A stretch of DNA of 64,000 nucleotides from Sphingomonas faeni. GTDB taxonomy: Bacteria > Pseudomonadota > Alphaproteobacteria > Sphingomonadales > Sphingomonadaceae. The notes beneath the pieces are model-generated. The model made no database searches. It saw nothing but the letters and a program-made list of their open reading frames with translations, and was not told the origin of the DNA. The stretch lies in NCBI RefSeq assembly GCF_030817315.1, contig NZ_JAUSZF010000001.1, forward strand, positions 2,464,501 through 2,528,500. Direction: 5' to 3'. How positions within the stretch are numbered: position 1 is the first letter of the stretch; each line of letters starts with the position of its first letter. This document shows, piece by piece, positions 17,668 through 26,409 of this stretch. The position numbers and the translations under genes are program-made.

Positions 17668-18185
17668 CGGACGGGCTTTCGACCGTCGCACGACTCCGGG
17701 CAGCGACGGCGAGCGATCACGACGCTGTCGATGCCGGGTTCGGGCGCTATGATCTGAACGATGCGGACGATTACCTCGCGTTCCTGCTCGCGCATGCCAG
17801 GGCGTTGCCGGCCGTGGAGGCTTGGCTGGACGGCATTCCGGGTCTTGCCGCGGTCCGATCTCGGAGTGAGGCGCTTGCCGCCGATCTCGCCGCGCTGGGC
17901 GAGGAGATGCCGACGCCGATGGCCTTCGACCTGGCGCCGAGCGAAGCGGCCGGCTGGGGTGCGATGTACGTGGTCGAGGGCTCGCGGCTCGGCGGCATCA
18001 TGTTGTCGCGATCGGTGCCCGACGACATGCCGTCGGCATATCTCGGCGCCAAACACCTGTCCGGCGAATGGCGCGCGTTGCTGGCCGCGATCGACCGGCA
18101 GCCTGCCGACGAGGCCTGGATCGCAGACGCGATCGCAGGCGCCAAGGCTGCGTTCGCACTGTATCGGCGCGCGCCGGAGGCCTGA
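17664..18185 (+). CDS. biliverdin-producing heme oxygenase (BphO-like)
   Basis: The 173-residue protein resembles bacterial heme oxygenases: the proximal-His region near residue 18 (ATASDHDAVDAGFG), then FLLAHARALPAVEAWL, and the distal-helix signature GWGAMYVVEGSRLGGIMLSR with its glycines. The enzyme opens heme to biliverdin, CO and iron. The start is a TTG at 17664 that overlaps the ybdD stop as TTGA; no better start lies in frame before the conserved N-terminus. It is coupled to cstA-ybdD. The bacteriophytochrome at 56202 needs biliverdin, so this gene is a likely supplier, though 38 kb away. Confidence 0.82.
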   Translation: MTDGLSTVARLRAATASDHDAVDAGFGRYDLNDADDYLAFLLAHARALPAVEAWLDGIPGLAAVRSRSEALAADLAALGEEMPTPMAFDLAPSEAAGWGAMYVVEGSRLGGIMLSRSVPDDMPSAYLGAKHLSGEWRALLAAIDRQPADEAWIADAIAGAKAAFALYRRAPEA

Positions 18186-18239
18186 TCCGCCCCCGGCGCC
18201 CTGTCTGTGTCAGCTAGTAGTCGATGTCGGCTAGTCGGA

Positions 18240-18542
18240 TCAGCGCAGGAGCTTCGGCGCTTCCTTGCGGATCATGTCCTGGATCTTGCTCGCGAACAGT
18301 CCAAGGATACCGGGCAGGTCGACAACCGCGTGGACATTGGTCTCGAACACCGTGACCGCGCTGGCGATCGTCTGGCCCATCGCCTGGATGGTGAAGTGCA
18401 GCGTGTCGCCGTCCCAGCGATGGTCGGTCACCGACCCACCGGGGATGCTGGCGCTGATCTTGTCGATCCCGCCATCGAGCCGCGCGCGGACTGCCGCCTT
18501 GCCGAGCTGATGGGGAACGTCGACGGTGATGGGGTTGGCCAT
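18240..18542 (-). CDS. polyhydroxyalkanoic acid system (PHA_gran_rgn) family protein
   Basis: The 100-residue protein begins MANPITVDVPHQLGKAAVRARLDGGIDKI and continues with WDGDTLHFTIQAMGQTIASAVTVFE and VHAVVDLPGILGLFASKIQDMIRKEAPKLL. This matches the small family named for polyhydroxyalkanoate granule regulation. No PHA synthase lies nearby, so the physiological role here is open. It follows the VOC gene by nine bases on the same strand. Confidence 0.8.
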   Translation of the reverse strand: MANPITVDVPHQLGKAAVRARLDGGIDKISASIPGGSVTDHRWDGDTLHFTIQAMGQTIASAVTVFETNVHAVVDLPGILGLFASKIQDMIRKEAPKLLR

Positions 18543-18551
18543 GAATAGTCC

Positions 18552-18971
18552 TTAAGTCGCGAAAAGCATGTCGTCGTTGGCGAACGCCTTGAACTCGAGA
18601 GCGTTGCCGCTGGGATCGCAAAAGAACATCGTCGCCTGCTCGCCGGGCTGGCCCTTGAAGCGGACATAGGGCGCGATCCCGAACTTGACGCCCGCGGCGG
18701 TGACGCGTTCCGACAGCGTGGTCCAGTCGTCCATCGTCAGAACGACGCCGAAATGCGGCACGGGGACCGCGCGGCCATCGACTGCATTCTCGACCGCGAC
18801 GGGTTTTGCCGAGGGGTCGAGGTGGGCGACGATCTGGTGGCCGAACAGGTCGAAGTCGATCCACTGGTCGCTGGACCGGCCTTCTCGACAGCCTAGCGTG
18901 GCGCCGTAGAAGGTGCGGGCGGCTGTGAGGTCGTGGACCGGGAAGGCTAGGTGGAAGGGGCGTAGGGTCAT
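18552..18971 (-). CDS. VOC-family protein (glyoxalase/dioxygenase fold)
   Basis: The 139-residue protein shows the two beta-alpha-beta-beta-beta modules of the VOC superfamily: [22 protein letters not shown] at the N-terminus, and [18 protein letters not shown] near the C-terminus. VQ-type metal ligands can be guessed at His8, His about 57 and Glu about 128. Such proteins include glyoxalase I and fosfomycin-resistance enzymes; the substrate is unknown. The start at 18971 begins the fold directly; a longer frame to 19043 adds a low-complexity leader. It likely forms a pair with the PHA-type gene. Confidence 0.78.
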   Translation of the reverse strand: MTLRPFHLAFPVHDLTAARTFYGATLGCREGRSSDQWIDFDLFGHQIVAHLDPSAKPVAVENAVDGRAVPVPHFGVVLTMDDWTTLSERVTAAGVKFGIAPYVRFKGQPGEQATMFFCDPSGNALEFKAFANDDMLFAT

Positions 18972-19087
18972 TGGGGGAAGATAGGTCGTGGGGTTGGGTT
19001 CGTCGACCCGCGGGATTCGGTGGGGGATTTTCCACGTGGACATGCGAGCATGCGCCTTCTTGGTGGGGGTGGACCTACATAGATCGC

Positions 19088-19193
19088 ACCACCCCGGCGA
19101 AGGCCGGGGCCCAGTTGGGAAACGTCGCTAACGGGGTGTTGCACTTCGTTACTGCGACCTTTCCAACTGGGCCCCGGCCTTCGCCGGGGTGGT
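19088..19193. repeat. palindromic repeat family C, copy 2
   Basis: Arms CACCACCCCGGCGAAGGC and GCCTTCGCCGGGGTGGTG are perfect. Inside, CCCAGTTGGGAA faces TTCCAACTGGG around about 40 bases. It lies between the divergent VOC gene and lnt. Confidence 0.88.
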
Positions 19194-19214
19194 GAATCGT
19201 CGGCGGTTGGAGCG

Positions 19215-20810
19215 GTGACTGATGCAGGACTAAGGGAAGACGTTGCCCCACCCCCTTCACCACGCCATAGCGCGACCGTGACCCGCTACCCCGCCCTCGC
19301 CTGCCTCGTCCTCGGCGCGATCGCCGCGACCGGCTTCGCCCCGCTCGACCTCTGGCCACTCACCCTCGTCGCGTTCGCGGTGTGGATGAAGCTCGTCCAC
19401 GATGCGCCGACCCTGCGCAGCGTGTTGTGGCGTGGGTGGGTGTTCGGGGTTGGGCATTTCACCGTCAACAACAACTGGTTCCAGCACGCGTTTGACTTCC
19501 AGGACGCGATGCCGCCGGTGCTCGGGTATTTCGCGGCGGTCGGCCTCGCGCTGTATCTGGCGCTGTTCCCGATGCTGGCGGGCGGCGTCGCCTGGCGGAT
19601 CGCGCGACGGCCCGCCGCGCCCGATGCGACGTTCGTAATGGTCTTCGCCGCCACCTGGATCGCGACCGAGTGGCTCCGCGCGACCCTGTTCACCGGCTAC
19701 GCATGGGATCCGCTCGGCGTCGTCTGGCTTCCCGCGATCGGCGTCGCACGACTGTCCGCGTGGATCGGCACCTACGCGCTGTCCGGCGTGACGGTCCTCG
19801 CCGCCGGCGCGCTGCTGATGCTCTCAGTACGCCGCTGGACTCTCTCCGCCATCGCTATCCCTGCACTCAGTATCGCCGCACTATCCGCCCTCTGGACCAA
19901 CGCGCCGCCGCCAGCGCCCGGCACGCCTTTGGTCCGCGTGGTCCAGCCCGACATCGGCCAGGAAGACCGTAGCGAGACCGACGGTGAGCGGGTGCTGTCG
20001 GCGTTGGAGAAGCTGTCCGGCCGGGGCGGCGCCATCCCGCGCCTTGTCGTCTGGCCTGAGGGCGTAGTGCGCGATTACGTCGAGGACGGCTATCCGTTCT
20101 ACGCCTATGGCTGGTCGAGCCCGCTCTACCTCCGCCGCCGGATGGCGCGGCTGCTGGGCCCCGAGGACATCCTGCTGATCGGCGGCACGGCGCTTGAGTT
20201 CGACGCCAAGGATCAGATTTCCGGCGCGGCCAATTCGGTGTTCGCGCTCGACGCACAGGCCCGGCTGCGCGGGCGGTACGACAAGGCGCACTTGGTGCCG
20301 TACGGCGAATACCTGCCGATGCCGTGGCTGTTGAAGCCGCTTGGGCTCGCGCGGCTCGTGCCCGGCGATATCGACTTCACTTCCGGCAAGGGCCCAGCGA
20401 ACCTGACGCTGCCCGGCTTCGGTTCGATCGGGATGCAGATTTGCTACGAGATAATTTTCTCGGGCGAGGTCGTCGACCGCGCGCATCGTCCCCGTATCCT
20501 GTTCAATCCGTCGAACGATGCGTGGTTTGGCAAATGGGGACCGCCGCAGCATCTCGCGCAAGCCCGGATGCGCGCGATCGAGGAAGGCTTGCCGATCCTC
20601 CGCGCGACCCCGACCGGTATCTCGGCGATCATTGCCGCCGATGGCCGCCTCGTAGCGACCGTCCCACACGAGACCGCTGGCGCAATAGAGCAACCGATGC
20701 CGTCTGCGATGCCCCCCACTTTGTTCTCGCGCGTCGGCAACGCGATGGCGGCGATCGTTGCCGCGCTGATGCTCGTCACCGCGGTTGCCCTGCGCCGTCG
20801 CCAGCGCTAG
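19215..20810 (+). CDS. lnt: apolipoprotein N-acyltransferase Lnt
   Basis: Lnt adds the third acyl chain to the N-terminal cysteine of lipoproteins in the inner membrane. The 531-residue protein has an N-terminal block of membrane helices and a nitrilase-type domain with the expected triad: Glu282 (VWPEGVVRDY), Lys357 (YDKAHLVPYGEYLP) and Cys410 (MQICYEIIF). FNPSNDAWFGKWGPPQHL is also typical. The start is uncertain: GTG at 19215 is used here, and another GTG at 19278 lies just before the first hydrophobic helix. metK follows after 58 bases with a palindrome between. Confidence 0.93.
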   Translation: MTDAGLREDVAPPPSPRHSATVTRYPALACLVLGAIAATGFAPLDLWPLTLVAFAVWMKLVHDAPTLRSVLWRGWVFGVGHFTVNNNWFQHAFDFQDAMPPVLGYFAAVGLALYLALFPMLAGGVAWRIARRPAAPDATFVMVFAATWIATEWLRATLFTGYAWDPLGVVWLPAIGVARLSAWIGTYALSGVTVLAAGALLMLSVRRWTLSAIAIPALSIAALSALWTNAPPPAPGTPLVRVVQPDIGQEDRSETDGERVLSALEKLSGRGGAIPRLVVWPEGVVRDYVEDGYPFYAYGWSSPLYLRRRMARLLGPEDILLIGGTALEFDAKDQISGAANSVFALDAQARLRGRYDKAHLVPYGEYLPMPWLLKPLGLARLVPGDIDFTSGKGPANLTLPGFGSIGMQICYEIIFSGEVVDRAHRPRILFNPSNDAWFGKWGPPQHLAQARMRAIEEGLPILRATPTGISAIIAADGRLVATVPHETAGAIEQPMPSAMPPTLFSRVGNAMAAIVAALMLVTAVALRRRQR

Positions 20811-20811
20811 G

Positions 20812-20837
20812 GTCATATAAAGCTTTCCTTATATGAC
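20812..20837. promoter_or_regulatory. candidate operator palindrome upstream of metK
   Basis: GTCATATAA, eight bases, then TTATATGAC form a perfect 9-bp dyad, 31 bases before the metK ATG and directly after the lnt stop. It is AT-rich in a GC-rich setting, and the loop is too poor in structure for a terminator. ArsR-family SAM/SAH-responsive regulators (SahR, SamR) are known to control methionine-cycle genes in Proteobacteria; linking this site to them is inference. Confidence 0.5.
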
Positions 20838-20868
20838 GCTCGCTCCAGAGCATGGCAAAGAGGCCCGC

Positions 20869-22086
20869 ATGCGCAAATCTTTCCTCTTCACTTCCGAATC
20901 GGTCTCCGAAGGCCATCCCGACAAGGTCGCCGACCAGATCAGCGACACGATCGTCGACCTGTTCCTCGCCAAGGACCCGCAGGCACGGATCGCCTGCGAG
21001 ACGCTGACGACCACGCAGCTCGTCGTCCTGGCCGGTGAAATCCGCGGCAAGGGCATCTACGAGAACGACCAGTGGGCCGACGGCGTGCTCGAGGAGATCG
21101 AGGCGGCCGTCCGCAACACCGTCAAGGAAATCGGTTACGCACAGACCGGCTTCCACTGGGAGACGTTCCGCTTCGAGAACAACCTCCACGGCCAGTCCGC
21201 GCACATCGCGATGGGCGTCGACGAGAGCGGCAACAAGGACGAGGGCGCCGGCGACCAGGGCATCATGTTCGGCTACGCGACCGACGAGACCCCGGGCCTG
21301 ATGCCTGCGACGCTGTATTACAGCCACAAGATCCTCGCAAAGATGGCCGAAGACCGCCACTCGGGCGCGGCGCCGTTCCTCGAGCCCGACGCCAAGAGCC
21401 AGGTGACGCTGTCGTACGAGAACGAAGTGCCGGTCGGCGCGACCGCCCTGGTCGTCTCGACGCAGCATGCGCCGGGCTATTGCGAGAAGGGCGACAACGC
21501 CGATCCCGCCAAGTACGCGGTGCTGCGCGACTATGTCATGGGCGTGTTCAAGGACGTGCTGCCCGACGGCTTCATTACCGACGAGACTGCGATCTACATC
21601 AACCCGACCGGCCAGTTCGAGATCGGCGGCCCAGACGGCGACGCCGGCGTAACGGGTCGTAAGATCATCGTCGACACCTACGGCGGCGCGGCCCCGCATG
21701 GCGGCGGCGCATTCTCGGGCAAGGATCCGACGAAGGTCGATCGTTCGGCTGCCTATGTCGCACGCTATCTCGCGAAGAACGTCGTTGCGGCCGGTCTCGC
21801 GCGTCGTTGCACGATCCAGCTGAGCTATGCGATCGGTATCGCCGAGCCGCTGTCGGTCTATGTCGACACCCATGGCACCGGCACTGTCGAGGAAGCCAAG
21901 CTCGAGGCGGTCCTGCCGAAGCTCGTTCGCCTGACGCCGAAGGGCATTCGCGAGCATCTGAAGCTCAACGCGCCGATCTACAAGAAGACCGCGGCCTATG
22001 GTCACTTCGGTCGCGAGCCACAGGGTGACACGTTCACCTGGGAGAAGACCGATCTGGTCGATGCGCTGAAGGCTGCCATCGCCTGA
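20869..22086 (+). CDS. metK: S-adenosylmethionine synthase MetK
   Basis: The 405-residue enzyme makes SAM from methionine and ATP. It begins [26 protein letters not shown] and carries the P-loop-like [19 protein letters not shown] and the C-terminal [16 protein letters not shown] with YGHFGRE. The ATG at 20869 is preferred over one 12 codons upstream because the family starts here and AAAGAGG lies seven bases before it. An AT-rich palindrome upstream and a strong hairpin terminator downstream (22109-22151) suggest its own regulated transcript. Confidence 0.97.
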   Translation: MRKSFLFTSESVSEGHPDKVADQISDTIVDLFLAKDPQARIACETLTTTQLVVLAGEIRGKGIYENDQWADGVLEEIEAAVRNTVKEIGYAQTGFHWETFRFENNLHGQSAHIAMGVDESGNKDEGAGDQGIMFGYATDETPGLMPATLYYSHKILAKMAEDRHSGAAPFLEPDAKSQVTLSYENEVPVGATALVVSTQHAPGYCEKGDNADPAKYAVLRDYVMGVFKDVLPDGFITDETAIYINPTGQFEIGGPDGDAGVTGRKIIVDTYGGAAPHGGGAFSGKDPTKVDRSAAYVARYLAKNVVAAGLARRCTIQLSYAIGIAEPLSVYVDTHGTGTVEEAKLEAVLPKLVRLTPKGIREHLKLNAPIYKKTAAYGHFGREPQGDTFTWEKTDLVDALKAAIA

Positions 22087-22108
22087 TAGCGACGGGTTTG
22101 CAGTTGTG

Positions 22109-22151
22109 AAAATGCCTCCCGCGGACAGATCCGCGGGAGGCATTTTAGTTT
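22109..22151 (+). terminator. rho-independent terminator after metK
   Basis: AAAATGCCTCCCGCGGA pairs perfectly over 17 bases with TCCGCGGGAGGCATTTT around the loop CAGA, followed by AGTTTGTT. With A-rich and T-rich flanks on both sides it could work in both directions, though the opposite gene's 3' end is also protected by the next repeat. Confidence 0.92.
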
Positions 22152-22231
22152 GTTCTCCTGCGAACGCAGGATTCCAGGGTCACGATCGTTACGCTTGGTA
22201 TCCTGGGCTGCTGCGTTCGCAGGAGAACGAG
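22151..22231. repeat. inverted repeat with GTTCTCCTGCGAACGCAG arms (family E)
   Basis: GTTCTCCTGCGAACGCAG, four bases, CCAGG face CCTGG, four bases, CTGCGTTCGCAGGAGAAC over about 80 bases. It lies between metK and the AI-2E permease, whose stop codon is five bases beyond the right arm. Confidence 0.88.
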
Positions 22232-22235
22232 TTGA

Positions 22236-23312
22236 TCACTCTTCGAGGCTTTTGATCGGCTGCGCGTGCCGTTGCTCGGTCAGGATCTGCCACGCGGTCA
22301 GGAACAGCGCGGCGACCAGAGGGCCGACGACGATGCCGCTCAGACCGACGAGCTCGATCCCGCCGAGCGTCGTCACCAGCACGACGTAATCCGGGATCCC
22401 CGTGTCGCGGCCGACCAGGATCGGACGCAGGATGTTGTCGGCCAGGCCGATCACCACCACGCCCGAGACGATGACGACCACACCCTGCCAGATGGCGCCC
22501 GTCGCCAGCAGGTACACCGCGACCGGTACCCAAACGATCGCGGGGCCCAGCGCTGGCAGCAGCGAGGTCAGCGCCATCAGCAGGCCCCATAGCAGAGCTG
22601 CCGGTACGCCGACGAGCCAAAACGTCAGGCCACCGAGCGCACCCTGGACGAGCCCTACGATCACTGATCCCTTAATCGTCGCACGCACCACCGCGACGAA
22701 CTTGTCGACGAGTTTCTCCGCCACCGAATGCTCGAACGGCAGCGTGCGGCGGATCGCCGGCCCGACCTTGTCGCCGTCGCGGAGCAGGAAGAAGGTCACG
22801 TACAGCCCGACACCGAACGACAGCAGGAACGCAGCGGCATTGCGGCCGATCGACAGAGCCTGCCCGGCGATCGAGCGGACGCTATTGCCGAGGATGGTCG
22901 ACACGCGCGACTGCGCCTGTTCGAAGCTGTTGAGCCCGGCCTTGTCGAGCGCGCCCTGGATCCGGTTGGGCAGGGCGTCGTGGATCTGCTGGAAATACGC
23001 GCCAAAGTTGATCTGCCCGCTTTGCAGCTTGGCATAGACCGAGGCGGACTGGTCGATCACCAGGCTGCCGATGAACAAGGTCGGCACGATCACCGCGACG
23101 AAGATGATCAGCAGCGTCAGCGCCGCGGCGAGATTGCGGCGTTCCGGCCAGCGCTTGAGTAGCCAGTGATACAGGGACTGGAACAGGATCGCCGCCAGCG
23201 CGCTCCAGAGCAGCGCCGCCGCAAACGACGATACGACCACGCATAGCGCAATCGTGATCGCCACCAGGAAGGTGATGAAGCCCCCCGTTTCCAGTCGACG
23301 CCTGTCGATCAT
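22236..23312 (-). CDS. AI-2E/PerM-family transporter
   Basis: The 358-residue protein has about eight membrane helices and the layout of the AI-2E transporter superfamily: two N-terminal hydrophobic blocks (ALLWSALAAILFQSLYHWLLKRWPERRNLAAALTLL in part), a soluble middle region, and conserved GLVQGALGGLTFWLVGVPAALLWGLLMALTSLLPALG. Members export autoinducer-2 or act as sodium/proton antiporters; the substrate is unknown here. The start at 23312 is chosen for its AGAGGGACACGGCA site; a longer frame to 23366 has a non-membrane leader. Confidence 0.85.
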   Translation of the reverse strand: MIDRRRLETGGFITFLVAITIALCVVVSSFAAALLWSALAAILFQSLYHWLLKRWPERRNLAAALTLLIIFVAVIVPTLFIGSLVIDQSASVYAKLQSGQINFGAYFQQIHDALPNRIQGALDKAGLNSFEQAQSRVSTILGNSVRSIAGQALSIGRNAAAFLLSFGVGLYVTFFLLRDGDKVGPAIRRTLPFEHSVAEKLVDKFVAVVRATIKGSVIVGLVQGALGGLTFWLVGVPAALLWGLLMALTSLLPALGPAIVWVPVAVYLLATGAIWQGVVVIVSGVVVIGLADNILRPILVGRDTGIPDYVVLVTTLGGIELVGLSGIVVGPLVAALFLTAWQILTEQRHAQPIKSLEE

Positions 23313-23375
23313 TGCCGTGTCCCTCTTGTATCGACCCGTCGAGCCGGGCCGTTCAAAGCCAACCACTCAAACGTC

Positions 23376-23406
23376 AAAACCGCCCCCCGGTGTACCGAAG
23401 GGCGGC
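23376..23406 (-). terminator. rho-independent terminator after the small lipoprotein gene
   Basis: On the minus strand, GCCGCCC and GGGGCGG enclose an inner CGGT/ACCG helix, and TTTTGACGTTT follows. It lies 33 bases past the lipoprotein stop codon. Confidence 0.8.
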
Positions 23407-23438
23407 TCTAACGCTGGCGCGAGTTTGCGCCTAGAAGG

Positions 23439-23723
23439 TCAGCGGAGCTTTTCGCTGCCGTTGACCAGAGCGTCCTTCTGCGCCTGCGGCATCGCCTGTG
23501 CGTTCACGTCGGCATCGTCGATCGCGTCCGACTGTTGCTCGGCGTTATCGCGAACGGCCTCGGCCTGATCTTCGAGGTTGTCGGCGGTCGCTTCGAGAGC
23601 GTCGGCACGGTTGTCGGCGGACTTCTCGACTTGGCTGCCGAGCGTGTCGTCGCCCTTCCCGCCGCAGGCTGCAAGCGAGACGGCCATAGCGGCGAGCGTG
23701 ATTGCGATGGAGATCTTCTTCAT
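23439..23723 (-). CDS. small acidic lipoprotein
   Basis: The 94-residue product has a lipoprotein signal (MKKISIAITLAAMAVSLAAC) with the lipobox LAAC, so Cys20 is the likely lipidated residue. The rest is a single predicted helix rich in Asp, Ala and Gln, with a repeated pattern (DNRADALEATADNLEDQAEAVRDNAEQQSDAIDD in pieces) that suggests a coiled coil in the periplasm. I recognise no family. A terminator follows. Confidence 0.7.
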   Translation of the reverse strand: MKKISIAITLAAMAVSLAACGGKGDDTLGSQVEKSADNRADALEATADNLEDQAEAVRDNAEQQSDAIDDADVNAQAMPQAQKDALVNGSEKLR

Positions 23724-23865
23724 AGGGATAGTCCGTTCTGGTTACGATGCGGCAGCAACCGTCACGCCCGCGTAACGGTTCCGCTATCCCCTTGCGCATC
23801 AATACGAATATTCATTCTCGCCAGCATCTGTGGTCAACAAGCCACACCGCGCTACCCAAGGCGGC

Positions 23866-24495
23866 TCAGGCCTTCGCATGCTCGATCAGCAAGGGCGCCT
23901 TGTCCGCTACCGCCGTCTCGACCAATGGAGCAACCCGGTCGAACACCGCGCTGACGAGCGCTTCCGCGATCCAGCCGACGGCGGCACCGACGACGAGATC
24001 GGACAGATAATGCTTCCCGTTCACCGGTTGCGCTGCTGCGACCGCACCTGAAATCAACGCGGCTGGCCCACCCGCGCCTTTAATGTCACGCGACACCGCA
24101 CGGGCGACCGCAACCGCGCCGGCGGTATGGCCGGAAGGAAACGAGTTCTGGTCGTGGTCACGGCTTTCACCCGGCTCAAACCGCGCATTGCCATCCTCAA
24201 TCGCCTTTTCAGGACGCGTCCGATCTATCGATGCCTTGATCGCGGACTTGACGAAGGTCGCTGCTGCATGTGCCGCCAGCATCCGCACGCCGCCACGGAT
24301 CACATCCGGCCTGCGTGCGATCGCGCCGATCACGACCGTACCAATCGAGGTAGCGACGAGCTGCGGCTGGTCACCGATTTCCGCGAGCAAACCGGTCGCC
24401 TTGACCAGGGGCTCGTCGCGGTGTTTGGCGGCCTTGTGCGTTGCCTTGCGGTCCGCCTTCTCGACGGCTTTTGCAGCTTCCTTGGTCTTGCCCAT
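23866..24495 (-). CDS. PAP2-family phosphatase
   Basis: The 209-residue protein carries the three phosphatase motifs of the PAP2 superfamily: KASIDRTRP near residue 90, SFPSGHTAGA near 117, and the His-Asp motif GKHYLSDLVVG near 162. It probably removes phosphate from a lipid or prenyl pyrophosphate at the membrane. The N-terminal 30 residues are very rich in Lys and Ala (AAKAVEKADRKATHKAAKHR), which is unusual. The start at 24495 overlaps the stop of the formate/nitrite channel gene by one base (TGATG), so the two are coupled. Confidence 0.82.
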   Translation of the reverse strand: MGKTKEAAKAVEKADRKATHKAAKHRDEPLVKATGLLAEIGDQPQLVATSIGTVVIGAIARRPDVIRGGVRMLAAHAAATFVKSAIKASIDRTRPEKAIEDGNARFEPGESRDHDQNSFPSGHTAGAVAVARAVSRDIKGAGGPAALISGAVAAAQPVNGKHYLSDLVVGAAVGWIAEALVSAVFDRVAPLVETAVADKAPLLIEHAKA

Positions 24496-25320
24496 CACGT
24501 CTCACCCTGTCCGTCCATTTCGCCACGCACCTGTGCATGCGCCAACAGCGCAAACAACCCTGCACCGCCCAGCAAGTTGCCGAGGATCGCCGGCAGCATG
24601 AGGCCGCCGAGCGCTTCGCCGACGCCGACCTTGCCCGAGAACAGCAGCAGCCATGCCTCTACCGATCCGACGATCGAGTGGCTGAACGCGCCGATCGCGA
24701 CCACATAGGTGATAGCGAAGATCACGAGGAACGACTGTTCGCGCGCATTCGGCAGCGACCAAGCGAGGATCGCGATCATGAATCCGGCCGGGATCGCATT
24801 GACGAACGTCGCACCCGGCGAGAGTTCGGTGATCCGCATCGACACCTCGATCATCGCAGTACGAAGCTCGTTGCCGCCGAGCAGGCCTGCCGCGATCATC
24901 CCGCCGGCCAGCGCGGTCCCGATCAAGTTGGCGCCCAGCACAACGCTCCAGAGCCGCAAGGTCCGCCGCAATGCCCAGCCCGACGGCTTGGTCCACCAGC
25001 GGTAGCATCGCGGTGATCGTGCTCTCCGTGAACAACTGCATCCGGCCGAGGACCACGACCAGAAAGCCGATCGGATAGCCGAGCGACACGACGATCGATC
25101 GCCACGGCGTATCGGGAAGTGCCGCGTGGAGCGCCCCCTCCGCGATCAGCGAGCTGGCGATCGCCATGCCCGCAGCGAGCCCGGAAAAGAACAGCGAGGA
25201 TATAGAACGATCGAGCTCATCCTCGCCAGCCTCGCGGACGGCCTTGTGCAGGTCCTGCGCATCGGCGGCCTTGAGATCCTCGACGTTTTCGCCGGGCGGA
25301 TCGGAAGCGTTGTCGACCAT
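24495..25320 (-). pseudogene. formate/nitrite transporter-family channel, frameshifted
   Basis: Two adjoining frames together make one complete member of the formate/nitrite transporter family (about 275 residues). The first, from 25320, runs MVDNASDPPGE to LFTESTITAMLPLV and then goes off; the second resumes TKPSGWALRRTLRLWSVVLGANLIGTALAGG and continues to 24495. The break lies near 24985-25000. Removing one G from GGTGGACC would restore a continuous frame across the highly conserved FTEST and LWSVVLGANLIGT motifs. The acidic N-terminal 40 residues are longer than usual. It is either a recent pseudogene or a sequencing error. It overlaps the PAP2 gene. Confidence 0.8.
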
Positions 25321-25385
25321 TACGAGGGTGCAACGGTTTGCGCGGTGCTTTGCTCCGACGCAATCGCCCGCTAGGGCACGCGGCG

Positions 25386-26066
25386 ATGAACGATCCTTCT
25401 GTTATCCGCCGCCTCTATGGCCGTCGCCAGGGCCACAAGCTGCGTCTCGGCCAAGCCGCGCTCGTCGAGGAAACGCTTGCCGACCTGTCCGTGCCCGAGG
25501 AAGGGCCGATCGATGCGATGACGCTGTTCGGCAAAGACCTTCCGCTCCACCTCGAGATCGGCTTCGGCGCGGGCGAGCATCTCGCCGGCCAGGCCGCGAT
25601 GAACCCCGACGTCGGCTTCATCGGCTGCGAGCCATTCCTCAACGGCGTGGTCGGCGCGCTCGCACACATCCGCGATGGCGAACTGACCAACGTGCGGCTG
25701 CACATGGGCGATGCGCTGGAGGTGATCGAGCGCCTGCCCGACGCGAGCCTCGACCGGCTGTATCTGCTGCACCCCGATCCGTGGCGGAAGGCGCGCCACG
25801 CCAAGCGCCGCATGGTCAATCACGGTCCACTCGACACGATCGCCGCCAAGCTGAAACCCGGCGCGGAGTTCCGCCTCGGCACCGACGACCCGACCTATTG
25901 CCGCTGGTCGATGATGATCATGAACGCGCGCCGCGATTTCGAATGGCAGGCGAAGACGCCACACGATTTCCTGACTCGCCCCGACGACTGGCCCGAGACC
26001 CGTTACGAGCGGAAAGCCCGACGGCAGGACCATGAGGTCTGGTACTACCGCTACCTGCGGGTCTGA
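25386..26066 (+). CDS. trmB: tRNA (guanine-N7)-methyltransferase TrmB
   Basis: The 226-residue protein methylates G46 of tRNA with SAM. It has the SAM-binding motif LHLEIGFGAGEHLAGQA and the TrmB signature YLLHPDPWRKARHAKRRMV, followed by FRLGTDDPTYCRWS near the C-terminus. The ATG at 25386 opens directly into the conserved RRLYGRRQGHKLR leader; a longer frame from 25338 adds a non-conserved tail. A tRNA gene lies just downstream on the other strand. Confidence 0.94.
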   Translation: MNDPSVIRRLYGRRQGHKLRLGQAALVEETLADLSVPEEGPIDAMTLFGKDLPLHLEIGFGAGEHLAGQAAMNPDVGFIGCEPFLNGVVGALAHIRDGELTNVRLHMGDALEVIERLPDASLDRLYLLHPDPWRKARHAKRRMVNHGPLDTIAAKLKPGAEFRLGTDDPTYCRWSMMIMNARRDFEWQAKTPHDFLTRPDDWPETRYERKARRQDHEVWYYRYLRV

Positions 26067-26100
26067 CCCGTAGGCACGCAGCGGCTTTTTACGGATGGCG

Positions 26101-26174
26101 TGGAGCGGGTAACGGGAATCGAACCCGTGTATTCAGCTTGGAAGGCTGCTGTACTACCATTGTACTATACCCGC
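26101..26174 (-). tRNA. tRNA-Gly (anticodon UCC)
   Basis: Read on the minus strand, GCGGGTA at 26174 pairs with TACCCGC. The D-arm follows (AGTACAATGGTAGTAC), the anticodon arm has the loop CTTCCAA, and the T-arm is ACGGGTTCGATTCCCGT. The discriminator is T, and CCA is encoded at 26103-26101. The fold is complete. Confidence 0.95.
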
Positions 26175-26409
26175 ACGCGCTTGAAACCGTTGAATTTCCA
26201 AGCAGGCTCCCGGTAGTGTTCCGACACGGGAGCGGTGCGGCGATAGCGCGGGCGGATGACCGGTGCAAGCCGCTAGCCACAGCGTCCCCTCACATACCTA
26301 TCGACGGCGGACGCGTGTCCTGTGCTAGATCGTCGGTTCCATCCTGAACCGGAGCGCTGCCATCGTCGGGCCAAGTGTCATCGTCGCGATCCTGACCTAC
26401 GGCGCGCTG

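Noticed and set aside
20811..20868. Possible SAM riboswitch ahead of metK.
   Set aside because: The leader is only 58 bases, starts right after lnt, and has no pseudoknot or conserved SAM-aptamer motifs; a protein operator fits better.
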